Below, piece by piece: positions 1-8,024 of a stretch of 26,962 bases of DNA. The DNA lies in NCBI GenBank assembly GCA_035527455.1, contig DATLAN010000593.1, forward strand, positions 1-26,962, read 5' to 3'. The position numbers and the translations under genes are program-made. Below the pieces are notes generated by a model. It was not told where the DNA came from. It was given only the letters and a program-made list of their open reading frames with translations, and did not search any database. Position 1 is the stretch's first letter, and every line of letters starts with the position of its first letter. This stretch comes from DATLAN01 sp035527455. GTDB taxonomy: Bacteria > Planctomycetota > Planctomycetia > Pirellulales > Thermoguttaceae.

Positions 1-16
1 TGCGTGACACACTGTC

Positions 17-84
17 GTAGCCACGTTCGCCAGAACGTGGTCGTAACCCGTGGGCACGCTCCACGTTCTGGCGAACGTAGCTAC
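17..84. repeat. Nested palindromic repeat
   Basis: Two 24-base arms (17-40 and 61-84) are inverted copies matching at 23 of 24 positions, separated by a 20-base loop. Each arm also contains its own smaller palindrome (ACGTTC, four bases, GAACGT), so the element could fold as one long stem or as two small hairpins. No gene overlaps it. It resembles the dispersed intergenic palindromes elsewhere in this window in design but not in sequence. From 85 to the next gene I see no further element apart from that gene's ribosome binding site. Confidence 0.85.
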
Positions 85-287
85 AAGCCTATGAATAATC
101 CGGGCTAAACGTAATGGGGCTTTGCAGCGCGGATGGCAGGCCGCGAATTCTGCCCTGACCTCCTATCTAGCCTAAGCCCACATCTAACGTACCTGGCCGG
201 CATAATTGGTAGAATCGGTCTAATCTCACACGCCGTGCCCGGCCGATCCTGCTGAATAGGCTTGTATCGCCAAAAGGAGGATTTCCC

Positions 288-701
288 GTGAAACGTCTTT
301 CGATCGCAGTTTGCCTGGTGCTGGGCTTCATGGTCAGTGGTGTGGCGGCGCAGGATGCGGATCCCGCCGAGTTGGGCCTGAGGATGAGCATCTCGCCCGG
401 CGAAGTGATCCCCACGCCGGAAATGTGGTTCTACGAACAGTACCAGCGGGACTACCTGGATCCGCAGATGCAGGTCCGCAAGAACGCCGAGTACCGGGCG
501 GCCCAACGGCAATCGCGGTTGGCCGCGTTGAGGTGGTTCGGGCTTTCGAACAGCCGGCCGCGGGCGAGCAGCGATCCCTGGCACTCCGACTACTCGCCCT
601 CCTGGACTTCCAACAACTCCTGGTTCCCGTCGCAATGGTCGGGCGTCGGCCGGCCATCGATCTTCGTCGGCCCCGCCGGCACGTCCTGGTGGAGCTACTA
701 A
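288..701 (+). CDS. Small secreted hypothetical protein
   Basis: The protein has 137 residues and no recognised domain. It starts with GTG at 288 behind a strong AAAGGAGG (273-280, 7-base spacing). A Sec signal peptide is clear: KR, then a hydrophobic stretch to about residue 20, with probable cleavage after VAA and a mature protein beginning near QDAD. The mature part is short, acidic then basic, with an EMWFYEQ segment and a Trp/Ser/Pro-rich C-terminus (about residues 95-137) ending in WWSY. Short exported proteins with this layout are common in Pirellulales, but their function is unknown. It lies 66 bases upstream of nagA on the same strand, so co-transcription is possible, although nagA has its own good ribosome binding site. 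The gene call is firm; the role is unknown. Confidence 0.8.
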   Translation: MKRLSIAVCLVLGFMVSGVAAQDADPAELGLRMSISPGEVIPTPEMWFYEQYQRDYLDPQMQVRKNAEYRAAQRQSRLAALRWFGLSNSRPRASSDPWHSDYSPSWTSNNSWFPSQWSGVGRPSIFVGPAGTSWWSY

Positions 702-767
702 GTTGCGAAGCCGCGAGCGGCTTTCGTCGGGTCGGCGGATCGGCTACAGTGACGGTGGAGGTCCACC

Positions 768-1967
768 GTGCAACTGTTCGGCCGACGGTACGATACGAGC
801 CAGCCCGTGCGATTGGAGATCGCCGGCGAGAAGATCGCGGAGGTCGCTCCCGTCGAGGCCCCGCGGGAAGAGACGCAACGTTGGCCCTGGATCGCGCCGG
901 GACTGATCGATCTGCAAGTCAACGGCTACGGCGGGCCCGAGTTCAATTCGGCCGAATTGACCGGCGAAGACGTTGCCGAGGTGATTCGCGCGATGGACCG
1001 CTTCGGCGTCACGCGCTTCTGCCCCACGCTGACGACCGAACGGTTCGAGGTGCTCCAACGCGCGATGCGGGTGATCGCGGCGGCCTGCGATTCCTCGGCG
1101 CAGATCGCGCGGCGTGTGGCGGGCATCCATCTCGAAGGCCCGTACGTTTCCACCGAAGACGGCGCCCGGGGCGCCCATCCGCGGGAATATTGCCGGCGGC
1201 CCGACTGGGACGAGTTCCAGCGGCTTCAGGAAGCGGCCGGCGGACGCATCCGCCTGCTGACCATGGCCGTCGAGTTCGACGAGGCCCCCGCGTTCATCCA
1301 CCGGGCCGCAGAAAGCGGCGTGGTCGTGGCGATCGGTCACACGGCGGCCGATTCCCACCAGATTCGCGCCGCCGTCGACGCCGGCGCCCGCATGAGCACG
1401 CACCTGGGCAACGGGTCCCATCCGATGATCCACCGGCACAACAACCACATCTGGGACCAGTTGGCCGAAGACCGCCTGGTCGCCGGGCTGATCGTCGACG
1501 GCTGTCACCTCTCGCCGGCCGTGGTCAAGACGTTCGTGCGGGCGAAAACGCCCGGGCGGTGCATTCTGGTCAGCGACACGGTCGGATTGGCCGGTTCGCC
1601 TCCGGGCAGGTATTCGAGCACGCTGTGCGACGTCGAGGTGCTCGAGAGCGGCAAGCTGGTGATCGCCGGACAGCGGGAACTGCTGGCCGGGGCGTCGGAA
1701 CCGATCGGCACGGGCATCGCCAACGTGGTCCGTTTCGCCGGGGTGAGCCTGGCCGAAGCCGTGCGGATGGCCGTGGATCATCCGGCCCGGCTGTTGGGAA
1801 TCGAACCCGGCAATCTGCAACCCGGCGACCCGGCCGACCTGGTGTTGTTCGATCTGGGCGACCGGTTCGACGTCCGCGCCACGGTGGTCGCCGGCGAGAC
1901 TGTTTTCTTTGTGCAGCGCGGTTGCGTTGGGGCAACACTCGATCGAGGTGCTCGCGGGGCGTGCTGA
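768..1967 (+). CDS. nagA: N-acetylglucosamine-6-phosphate deacetylase
   Basis: NagA removes the acetyl group from N-acetylglucosamine 6-phosphate, giving glucosamine 6-phosphate and acetate in the cytoplasm, the committed step of amino sugar use and cell-wall recycling. The protein has 399 residues, against about 380 for E. coli NagA. It starts with GTG at 768 behind GGTGGAGG (754-761). Family motifs appear in order: GLIDLQVNGYGG (45-56), HLEGPY (121-126) with the metal ligand Glu123, GHT with His191, THLGNGS with His212, DGCH with His247, and LVSD with the expected catalytic Asp270. All key residues of the amidohydrolase fold are therefore present. No nagB or transporter is adjacent. Sulfatase and esterase genes at the far end of the window fit the use of aminosugar-containing glycans, though they are not in the same operon. 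Identification is confident. Confidence 0.95.
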   Translation: MQLFGRRYDTSQPVRLEIAGEKIAEVAPVEAPREETQRWPWIAPGLIDLQVNGYGGPEFNSAELTGEDVAEVIRAMDRFGVTRFCPTLTTERFEVLQRAMRVIAAACDSSAQIARRVAGIHLEGPYVSTEDGARGAHPREYCRRPDWDEFQRLQEAAGGRIRLLTMAVEFDEAPAFIHRAAESGVVVAIGHTAADSHQIRAAVDAGARMSTHLGNGSHPMIHRHNNHIWDQLAEDRLVAGLIVDGCHLSPAVVKTFVRAKTPGRCILVSDTVGLAGSPPGRYSSTLCDVEVLESGKLVIAGQRELLAGASEPIGTGIANVVRFAGVSLAEAVRMAVDHPARLLGIEPGNLQPGDPADLVLFDLGDRFDVRATVVAGETVFFVQRGCVGATLDRGARGAC

Positions 1968-2057
1968 CGGGAAAAGGAGTTACCGTAGGCACGTCCGCAC
2001 TTCCTCCTCTACCGGTCGGTTTGCCTCGCCCCCGGTCCTAAACTAGACTTTTCTAGG

Positions 2058-2078
2058 GTTCCGGCCGGTGGCCGGAAC
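2058..2078. repeat. Short hairpin after nagA
   Basis: A perfect 9-base inverted repeat (GTTCCGGCC and GGCCGGAAC) with a 3-base loop lies between nagA and the coiled-coil gene. A smaller CTAGA/TCTAG dyad sits immediately before it (2043-2056). There is no T-run after the stem, so it is not a textbook intrinsic terminator. It could still separate nagA from the downstream cluster or be a REP-like element. Confidence 0.6.
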
Positions 2079-2158
2079 TGCCGCGATTTGCGGAGGAGAC
2101 GGGCCGTGCCGAGAAGATCGCGCCGGTCCGGCTTTCGGCACATCGACTTATCCACGCC

Positions 2159-3091
2159 GTGGCCGGCTGGTTGGCTCTTGACCCGTTCGGCCGATGGCCT
2201 TCGACAACCGACCGTAACACCGTGTCTGCCGACCTACTGGAAAACATTACCGGCTGGGGACGAGTGCAAAACGCCGTGGCCGAGATCCGCGCCGGCCACG
2301 GCGAGTTCCAGGGTTTTTTCGCCGGCGTGCTCGACGAGCTGGATTCACTCTCCACCGAACTGGCCGAACGACAACAAGAGTGGCACCGGCAACGCAAGCA
2401 GACGGAAAACGAACTTCGGCGGCAGAAAGAACTCCTGGAGGAACAACGCGCGGCCGTAGCAGCACAATCGCAAGACACGCAGCACGAAAACGATCGGCAA
2501 GCTTCCGCCGCGCTGGAAAACGGCCACCAGGTCAGACAGGTTTTGGATGAGATTCGTCAGGAACGGGCCGAGCTGCGCGACACGCAGGAGGCCGTCGGGA
2601 ACCAACTCGCTCGGTTGGCCGCGGTGGCGGCGGAGTTGGCGGAAGTCCAAAAGGAACGGCCCGCCGAAGGCACGACGCCCGTCGACGATGGACGACACGA
2701 GCAGTTGTTGGAGAAAGCCCGCAGCCAGAAAATAAAGTGGGAAAAAGAGCGAGCCGTGTTGGAGGCGGAATTGGAGGCGGTCCGCAATCGGGCGGCCGAG
2801 ATGTCCGAATCGCTGGTCGAACAGAAACGGCTCGCCGGCCAACAGCAGACCGAGTGGAACGACGAACTGAAGCGAATGCGTTGCGTGCTGGAAGATGTTT
2901 CGAGGCAAGTGTCGCAGAAGGAGCCGCCGGCCGGTCCCGTCGGTGCGAAACCCCAGCCGCCGCCGGTGCCGATACCCCTTGCCGTCGAAGAGACCCCGGC
3001 AACGCACGAAGACGCGGCGCTCAGTTCGGTGATGGCCCAGTTCGAGATGCTCCAGCGAGACCTCGCCCGACGACGGGCAACGGGGGCCTGA
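2159..3091 (+). CDS. Coiled-coil protein of the GTPase cluster
   Basis: This protein of up to 310 residues has no recognised enzymatic domain. From about residue 60 to 255 it is a charged, heptad-like helix rich in Glu, Gln, Arg and Leu, predicting a long coiled coil. A Pro-rich linker (PPPVP) near residue 274 precedes a short terminal helix (SSVMAQFEMLQRDLARRR). No signal peptide or membrane segment is visible, so it is probably cytoplasmic. The start is uncertain: GTG at 2159 is the first in frame, but GTG at 2222 gives a protein beginning SADLLENI, which looks more natural; neither has a good Shine-Dalgarno. It is the first of four plus-strand genes and is followed after about 95 bases by the FGE-fold gene. 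It may act as a scaffold or adaptor for the GTPase module, which is inference from context. Confidence 0.75.
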   Translation: MAGWLALDPFGRWPSTTDRNTVSADLLENITGWGRVQNAVAEIRAGHGEFQGFFAGVLDELDSLSTELAERQQEWHRQRKQTENELRRQKELLEEQRAAVAAQSQDTQHENDRQASAALENGHQVRQVLDEIRQERAELRDTQEAVGNQLARLAAVAAELAEVQKERPAEGTTPVDDGRHEQLLEKARSQKIKWEKERAVLEAELEAVRNRAAEMSESLVEQKRLAGQQQTEWNDELKRMRCVLEDVSRQVSQKEPPAGPVGAKPQPPPVPIPLAVEETPATHEDAALSSVMAQFEMLQRDLARRRATGA

Positions 3092-3185
3092 GCGAACGCG
3101 TGAAATGACGTCGGGGGGTTGTTGAGAATAGACCAAGCATAGATACGCCGTTTTGTGCCGGGAAACAGTCGTGCCGGAGGTAGCC

Positions 3186-4430
3186 ATGCAAGTGCCCAAG
3201 AATTACATCCTGCCCGCCATCGTCCTGCTGATCAGTCTGGTCAACGTGGGGCTGGGATGGCTGATGGCCAACGTTTGGCCTGCGATCGCCGGAGGGTCGG
3301 GGCTTTGCTATGCGTTTTTGCGGCTGGTTCGCCCGGTCCGAAATTCGTCGGCGAAAAGCCCCCGGAAGCAACCCGCCGCCGTCCGGCCGCGCGTCCCCAA
3401 GCCCAGAAAACCGGTCGACCCGAACGACACCGACGCCCTGGTCGAACAGATGCTGGAGCAGGGACGGTTCGCCTTGCTGCTGCGGCCGCAGATCAGTTCC
3501 AAGCTCGACGAGGCCCAGTTCTCCCGGGCACTCGAAAAGCTGCAAGAAAGCATGGCGCTGGTGCCCGACGGAGAAGTCGTGCTCGGGCGGATCGACGAGG
3601 CGCTGGAAGACGGCGAGCTGGACGCCGAGGAGATCGAATCGAGTCGTGGCCGAGTGGTCGGGGTCGAGCGGTTCTTTCTCGACCGTTATCCGATTACCAA
3701 CGGACAGTTTTACGAATTCGTGGCCGCCGGCGGTTATCAGCAGATGTCCCTGTGGGACAAGACGATTCTTCCGGCGGTGCTCGACCTGGTCGATCGCACG
3801 GGCATGCCCGGCCCGCGGTATTGGACCGACGGTTGTTTTCCGCCGGGCGAGGAGAATCACCCGGTGGTGGGCGTAAGCTGGTACGAGGCGACCGCTTGCG
3901 CCCGCTGGCTCGGAAAGCGGCTGCCCAGCGACGCCGAGTGGGTCAAGGCCGGAAGTTGGCCGGTCGCCCTGTCGGCCGACGAACGGACGCAGCGGAAGTA
4001 TCCCTGGGGCAACACCATGAATCCGCACCGCGCGAACGTCTGGGGTTCCGGCCCGGGGCGAATCGTCCCGATCGACCAATTCGCCGAGGGCGTCAGCGTG
4101 GGCGGAGTCTACCAACTGATCGGCAACGTCTGGGAATGGACCGGCGGTAGTTTTCGTTCCGGCGAACACCCGGCGGGAGAGTTGATCCTGCCGTCACCGA
4201 TGAAGAACATTCGAGGCGGTGCTTTCGACACCTATTTCGACAACCAGGCCACCTGCCAGTTCCAAAGCGGCGAGAATCCCTTGGGGCGGAGGCACAACAT
4301 CGGGTTTCGGTGTGCCGTGGGAGTCTGCGACCTGGTGTTGGCCCGTTCGCCGTCGGCCCGAAAAGAACCGGCCGATCGAGAGCCGGCCGGCGGCGAGCGA
4401 ACCGAAGAAGCCGTGGAGGTGCACGCATGA
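3186..4430 (+). CDS. Membrane-anchored FGE/SUMF1-fold protein lacking catalytic Cys
   Basis: The protein has 414 residues. ATG at 3186 is chosen because GGAGG (3176-3180) precedes it by 5 bases; an upstream GTG (3153) has no comparable site. Hydrophobic stretches at residues 7-28 and about 30-48 form one or two membrane helices. A basic linker and a helical segment (80-125) follow. The FGE/SUMF1 domain (about 125-380) shows VGVSWYEA, KRLPSDAEW, YPWGN, GNVWEWTG, RGGAF and IGFRCA. FGE enzymes make formylglycine in sulfatases using two cysteines shortly after RGG. By hand alignment these positions are Thr349 and Gln354 here, so catalysis of that reaction is unlikely. Such domains often serve as ligand-binding modules in bacterial signalling and conflict systems. 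Its stop overlaps the GTPase start (ATGA), so the two are translationally coupled. Confidence 0.88.
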   Translation: MQVPKNYILPAIVLLISLVNVGLGWLMANVWPAIAGGSGLCYAFLRLVRPVRNSSAKSPRKQPAAVRPRVPKPRKPVDPNDTDALVEQMLEQGRFALLLRPQISSKLDEAQFSRALEKLQESMALVPDGEVVLGRIDEALEDGELDAEEIESSRGRVVGVERFFLDRYPITNGQFYEFVAAGGYQQMSLWDKTILPAVLDLVDRTGMPGPRYWTDGCFPPGEENHPVVGVSWYEATACARWLGKRLPSDAEWVKAGSWPVALSADERTQRKYPWGNTMNPHRANVWGSGPGRIVPIDQFAEGVSVGGVYQLIGNVWEWTGGSFRSGEHPAGELILPSPMKNIRGGAFDTYFDNQATCQFQSGENPLGRRHNIGFRCAVGVCDLVLARSPSARKEPADREPAGGERTEEAVEVHA

Positions 4431-5338
4431 TGAAGAGCGTTATCCAGCCGCTGGAATCGTATCGACTGGCCCAGTACGCCGTCCCGATCCCCTGCTACAT
4501 CTGCGAGACGGACAACACGTTCGATTGCGAATTCTGCACGCATTGCGCCGCGCCGATGGCCCTGGCTCATCAGGCCAACAGTCAGAAGATCCACCCGAGA
4601 ATGCTGGCCGTGGTGGGGTCCAGCGGCGCCGGCAAGACGGTTTACCTGGGCATGTTGATGGACATGCTTTCCCGGGTGCCCGATCGGATGCAGTTGCTCG
4701 CCCGGGGCGCCTTCTCCATCACGCTGCAGCAGACGACGCTGGCGGCCCTGTCGCGGTGCGAGTTTCCCCGGAAAACGCCCAACGAGCCGGACCGCTGGAA
4801 CTGGGTCCACTGTCAGATCCGCCGCCCCGGCCAACGCCGCTTGATGGAATTGATCATGCCCGACATGGCCGGCGAAGCCGTCCTCGAAGAAGTCGACCAC
4901 CCGCACACGTTCCGCCTGGTCCGGGCGTTCCTGGAGAAGTGCACCGGCGTGATGATCCTGGTCGACGCGATGAGGCTCCGCGAGGGCACCCGCGAGCAGG
5001 ACTACTTCACCATGAAACTGCTCAGCTATCTGAGCGAACTGAAGAACGGCTCGAAGAAGGAATGGGCGAAGCGGCCCGTGGCGCTGGTCCTGACGAAGGC
5101 CGACCACAACGAAGAGTGCCTCGAGGACCCGGCGGCGTTCGCCAGGTCCCACGCGGTCGGCTTGTGGCAACACTGTCAGGAGCGATTCGGCTGTCACAAG
5201 TTCTTCGCCGCCGGAGTGGCCGGAGCGGTGGCGGCGCACGAATCGATGACCGACGGCCGCGTCCAGGTGCCTTTGAGGATCGAGCCCCACGGAATCATCG
5301 AGCCGTTCGAGTGGCTGCTGGAGAGAATGATGCTGTAG
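4427..5338 (+). CDS. Zinc-ribbon P-loop GTPase (double-GTPase/TRAFAC-like)
   Basis: The protein has 303 residues. ATG at 4427 overlaps the previous stop and follows GGAGG (4415-4419). An N-terminal zinc-ribbon-like motif has cysteines at 23, 26, 34, 37 and 40. The nucleotide-binding core follows: Walker A/G1 GSSGAGKT (64-71), G3 DMAGE (146-150) and G4 TKAD (223-226) after a hydrophobic strand. This order fits a TRAFAC-class GTPase. TKAD in place of NKxD is a common variant and supports guanine specificity. No membrane helix is evident, so it is cytoplasmic. Known relatives with a zinc ribbon before the P-loop occur next to GAP1-type partners, as here, where the GAP1-like gene follows after 61 bases. 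The likely role is a nucleotide-dependent switch. The domain call is strong; GTPase rather than ATPase activity and the biological output are inferred. Confidence 0.85.
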   Translation: MMKSVIQPLESYRLAQYAVPIPCYICETDNTFDCEFCTHCAAPMALAHQANSQKIHPRMLAVVGSSGAGKTVYLGMLMDMLSRVPDRMQLLARGAFSITLQQTTLAALSRCEFPRKTPNEPDRWNWVHCQIRRPGQRRLMELIMPDMAGEAVLEEVDHPHTFRLVRAFLEKCTGVMILVDAMRLREGTREQDYFTMKLLSYLSELKNGSKKEWAKRPVALVLTKADHNEECLEDPAAFARSHAVGLWQHCQERFGCHKFFAAGVAGAVAAHESMTDGRVQVPLRIEPHGIIEPFEWLLERMML

Positions 5339-5399
5339 CGGGCTCGACTCCCTCCCCTTGCCCGAGTCCACCCGATTCCACCTGCGAACGCGCAAACGC

Positions 5400-6734
5400 A
5401 TGACACACGTCGAACAAGCCGTTTTCACCTCGGCCCGGACCGATCGGTCGGCCGGTTATCAAGTGGTGAGCCAGAGTCCGGGAGTCTGCGAGGCGGACGT
5501 TCGTGAACTGGCCGTCTGGGGACCCTCGCACGATTCGCTGTTGGAGTCGGGACCCGAGGCGGTCAGCCTCAACTTCCATCCGCTGCCCAGCGGCGCTTAC
5601 TGCGTTTCGCGGACCACGCCGGCCGGCTTCGAATACAGCAGCCGCGGCGGGCATCGCATCTACACCCAGTGCCTGGTCGTTCCGCCGGAAGTCCTCGCCC
5701 GGTTCGCCAACAATCCGTTCGCATTGAGCCGGGCGGCGCTGGCCGGCGGTACGCTGCGGACCTTCGATCCGGTGCCCGAGAAGCTCGAACCGCTGCTGTT
5801 GCCGGGCAAGGCGGCGCCGGTCGACCAGAACCTGTTGACCCGCCTGGCCAACAACCCCGGTGCGAAACACCTGGTCGCGCTGCTGGACGCGGCGCTGGCG
5901 TCGGGTTGTCTGGCCGTGGCCGGGCGGCCGACGGCCGGAGAATTGATCGCCGGGCTGTTCAGTTGTCTGCCGGTGGAATGCCGCACCGAGTTTTCCTTCT
6001 CCACCGGTTTGAAGTTCTCTTCGCGACGCCCGTTTCGGATCGTGGCGATGTCCGACGACCGGGCCGAACAACGCTGGGTCGCTCATCACGGCAACGTCAC
6101 CGTGATGGAACTCTCCGACCGTGAACCGGCCGAAGCCACGCCGGTCGACGGTTGGGCCAGGCTGATCGGCCGCGTGTTGGCCTCCGGACGGACCTCGTTC
6201 CTGGCCACGCAACTCTCCCGCCCGCGTCCTCATCTTGGCTGCGAAGACCTGCCCGCCCTCGCCTTGCAGTTGTTCGAGGAGTTGGACGACTCGCCGCTGC
6301 GAAGCGACCACGAATCACTCGGCCGGCACGCATGCGAAGGGGAAGCGAATCGAACCGAAGACCTCCAGCGTGCCCATGCGGCACACCGCCGGTTCGAGAA
6401 GAGTTCCCAAACGGTGGCCGCGAAGCCCGAAGCAACGGCTCCCTCGAAAACGCTTCGGCCGGCTTCGTCCGAGGTCCTCCAAAGGCTGCAATCTCTCGAC
6501 GACGCGGTCTACGAGGCGGTCAGCGGACAGGCGGCCGCTCTGGAGAAACTCGAAGCTCTTTGGTCGGAACTCTCGGCCGATATCGACGAAGAACTGCTCG
6601 CCGAAGCGCGACAAGAGTATCTCCGCTACGCGTTGTCGATCTGGGAAGGCTGCACGGACGCCGCCGGCCTGCGCAACCCGACCTGCGCAATCCAGGTCCT
6701 GGACGTACTGCACATTCTCTTCGATACTCGATAG
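5400..6734 (+). CDS. GAP1-like GTPase-associated protein
   Basis: The protein has 444 residues. ATG at 5400 is preferred because the family-like opening VEQAVFTSA lies right after it, although the Shine-Dalgarno is weak and a TTG at 5358 is an alternative. Features resembling the N-terminal and middle domains of GTPase-associated protein 1 are GYQVVSQSPGV (19-29), VWGPSHDSLLE (39-49), a Tyr-rich RGGHRIYTQCLVVP stretch (82-95), RFANNPFAL (101-109), and a middle region with LFSCLP and EFSFSTGLKFSSRRPF (197-212). The segment after about 300 is low-complexity linker and then helical (355-444). In known systems GAP1 proteins are encoded beside zinc-ribbon or double GTPases and are predicted to be their dedicated partners in regulated conflict or signalling modules. 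The match is from memory of the family, not a search. It is the last gene of the cluster; its stop codon coincides with the start of a dispersed repeat. Confidence 0.7.
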   Translation: MTHVEQAVFTSARTDRSAGYQVVSQSPGVCEADVRELAVWGPSHDSLLESGPEAVSLNFHPLPSGAYCVSRTTPAGFEYSSRGGHRIYTQCLVVPPEVLARFANNPFALSRAALAGGTLRTFDPVPEKLEPLLLPGKAAPVDQNLLTRLANNPGAKHLVALLDAALASGCLAVAGRPTAGELIAGLFSCLPVECRTEFSFSTGLKFSSRRPFRIVAMSDDRAEQRWVAHHGNVTVMELSDREPAEATPVDGWARLIGRVLASGRTSFLATQLSRPRPHLGCEDLPALALQLFEELDDSPLRSDHESLGRHACEGEANRTEDLQRAHAAHRRFEKSSQTVAAKPEATAPSKTLRPASSEVLQRLQSLDDAVYEAVSGQAAALEKLEALWSELSADIDEELLAEARQEYLRYALSIWEGCTDAAGLRNPTCAIQVLDVLHILFDTR

Positions 6735-6803
6735 TAGCCGTCTCGCTCCGCGAGACGCAGCCAGATTTCGCGCAGCCGCAGCCAGATTTCGGGTAGTGTC
6801 CCA
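6732..6803 (+). repeat. Left copy of inverted repeat around toxin-antitoxin islet
   Basis: The repeat begins exactly at the TAG stop of the GAP1-like gene. It opens with TAGTAGCC, followed by a hairpin (GTCTCG, five bases, CGAGAC), two internal CAGCCAGATTTCG blocks, and an end GTAGTGTCCCAA. A second copy with the same ends lies in opposite orientation at 8241-8316. The outer 24 and final 12 bases are nearly identical between copies; the middle is shuffled. From 6804 to 7054 there is non-coding sequence in which I see no gene. Confidence 0.8.
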
Positions 6804-7054
6804 ATTCTGTGTTGCTGGTACGGCGCACGAGAAATCCCGTCTCCGCGGGGCTTCTCGGTCTGCCTTGACACGGACAGTGTTAATCGGTATCCGCGTTGTT
6901 GAGGCGATTGCATCCAAGAGTTGCCACACACTATTGTGGGCAGCCAAGAGGCGAACAAGCGGGGAGAGAGGGTTGCGATTTCGTCCGTGAGCGCACGGAC
7001 CCCTCCGGCAGAGTATAAGACTGGTGCGCCACCAAGACGCGGGCCGCTCTCCAT

Positions 7055-7657
7055 CTACAGGCCAGCGGCCTCGGGGGCATCTTCGGATTCACCACAGTCT
7101 TCTTGGACAGTCGGCGCTTCTTGCTCCTCGTCTTCCACGCCGCCAATCTGAAACCGGAAGTAGGGTGATCCATCGGGACATAAAGGAAGCCGTTTTGCTG
7201 AATCACCCATCATTAAGAAGACATTGACGAAGCATTCGTAGAAGAACCCTGCTACGCCTTGAGCGATCTTATCGTCCGATCTCGCTAGTTGAGCCAGATC
7301 GTCCATATGCCTCTTGATCGCAAGAGCGTGAATCTTCACCTTATCAACAGGCTTCAGGCAACGCGGTACAGGGTGCGGATCAAAGTCACATCCAAGAACA
7401 TTAGCGTATGCCCGCAAATCGCCTAATCGTACGTCGTTGTCTCTTGCGTTTTCCAGCTTAGAGATTCGGCTCTGAGTGCATCCAATCGCATTTGCTACAT
7501 CGGTTTGAGACAACCCCTGTGCGGCGCGCAACCCCATGAGATGTTTGACCAACTTGCGTCCCGCAATGTGCTCGTTGAATTCGGCGTGAAAGGCATCGTC
7601 TGGCGCTATGTCACGCAAGACCTCCGAGACACTTGCGTATTGCTGTTTCTTAGCCAT
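7055..7657 (-). CDS. XRE-family antitoxin with long C-terminal domain
   Basis: The protein has 200 residues. ATG at 7657 overlaps the end of the toxin gene by 8 bases (ATGGCTAA), a coupling typical of toxin-antitoxin pairs. Residues 36-90 form an XRE/Cro helix-turn-helix with LRAAQGLSQTDVANAIGC, then TQSRISKLENA, which is the family signature. HigA and other XRE antitoxins usually have about 100 residues. This one has a further 100, including a helical block (about 105-160) and an acidic tail. The HTH probably binds the palindromes upstream of the toxin gene and represses the operon, while another part neutralises the toxin; both are inferences from the family. The gene lies in a stretch of visibly lower G+C than its neighbours, bracketed by inverted repeats, which suggests acquisition. 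It could also be a plain regulator, but the overlap with a RelE-like gene argues for an antitoxin. Confidence 0.85.
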   Translation of the reverse strand: MAKKQQYASVSEVLRDIAPDDAFHAEFNEHIAGRKLVKHLMGLRAAQGLSQTDVANAIGCTQSRISKLENARDNDVRLGDLRAYANVLGCDFDPHPVPRCLKPVDKVKIHALAIKRHMDDLAQLARSDDKIAQGVAGFFYECFVNVFLMMGDSAKRLPLCPDGSPYFRFQIGGVEDEEQEAPTVQEDCGESEDAPEAAGL

Positions 7658-8018
7658 TGGTGTCTCCCTCGCGAGTTATGAGACTGTCAACGAATTGACA
7701 GGCGTATTGAATGTCCGCTTTCTGCGAACTCTTGTCGCCTATGGTGATTAAGTGGACAATCTTGGTGGTGGTATCAGGAAAGATATAGAGACGACACTGC
7801 TTGACACCAGCCCCAGCTCCTTTTTGATCTATTGCTTTGATTCCTTTCGGTTCGTCGTGAATAAAGCCAAAATGCTCGTGCGCCGGCATCGCACCTCGGT
7901 TCAAGGCCCCGACAAACGTGTCGAGGTTATCGTGCATTGCTTTCAACTCGCGGCGATGTTTCTTGGGCCAACGCTTAACCCGCTTTTCGTAATCGGCGTC
8001 CCGTTCGAACTTCCACAT
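7650..8018 (-). CDS. RelE/HigB-like toxin
   Basis: The product has 122 residues from ATG at 8018. A longer frame could open at a TTG at 8072, but that codon falls in the -10 element of the predicted promoter, so the ATG is preferred. The protein is small and basic: a helical N-terminal half (FERDADYEKRVKRWPKKHRREL), then beta strands with KQCRLYIFPD and KIVHLITIGDKSSQKADI. This helix-then-strand layout and the basic strand residues fit the RelE/HigB mRNA-cleaving toxin fold. Members of the family are ribosome-dependent endoribonucleases, but no catalytic set can be assigned by eye. Order is toxin then antitoxin, as in HigBA. The toxin assignment rests on size, pairing, overlap and strand pattern rather than on a signature motif. 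Confidence 0.75.
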   Translation of the reverse strand: MWKFERDADYEKRVKRWPKKHRRELKAMHDNLDTFVGALNRGAMPAHEHFGFIHDEPKGIKAIDQKGAGAGVKQCRLYIFPDTTTKIVHLITIGDKSSQKADIQYACQFVDSLITREGDTNG

Positions 8019-8024
8019 TGAATC

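Noticed and set aside
311..2041. 576-codon plus-strand frame
   Set aside because: It overlaps the small secreted protein and nagA in another frame and is highly Arg-rich; nagA is certain.
2058..2078. Intrinsic terminator for nagA
   Set aside because: The stem is good but there is no T-run on either side, so it is kept only as a hairpin.
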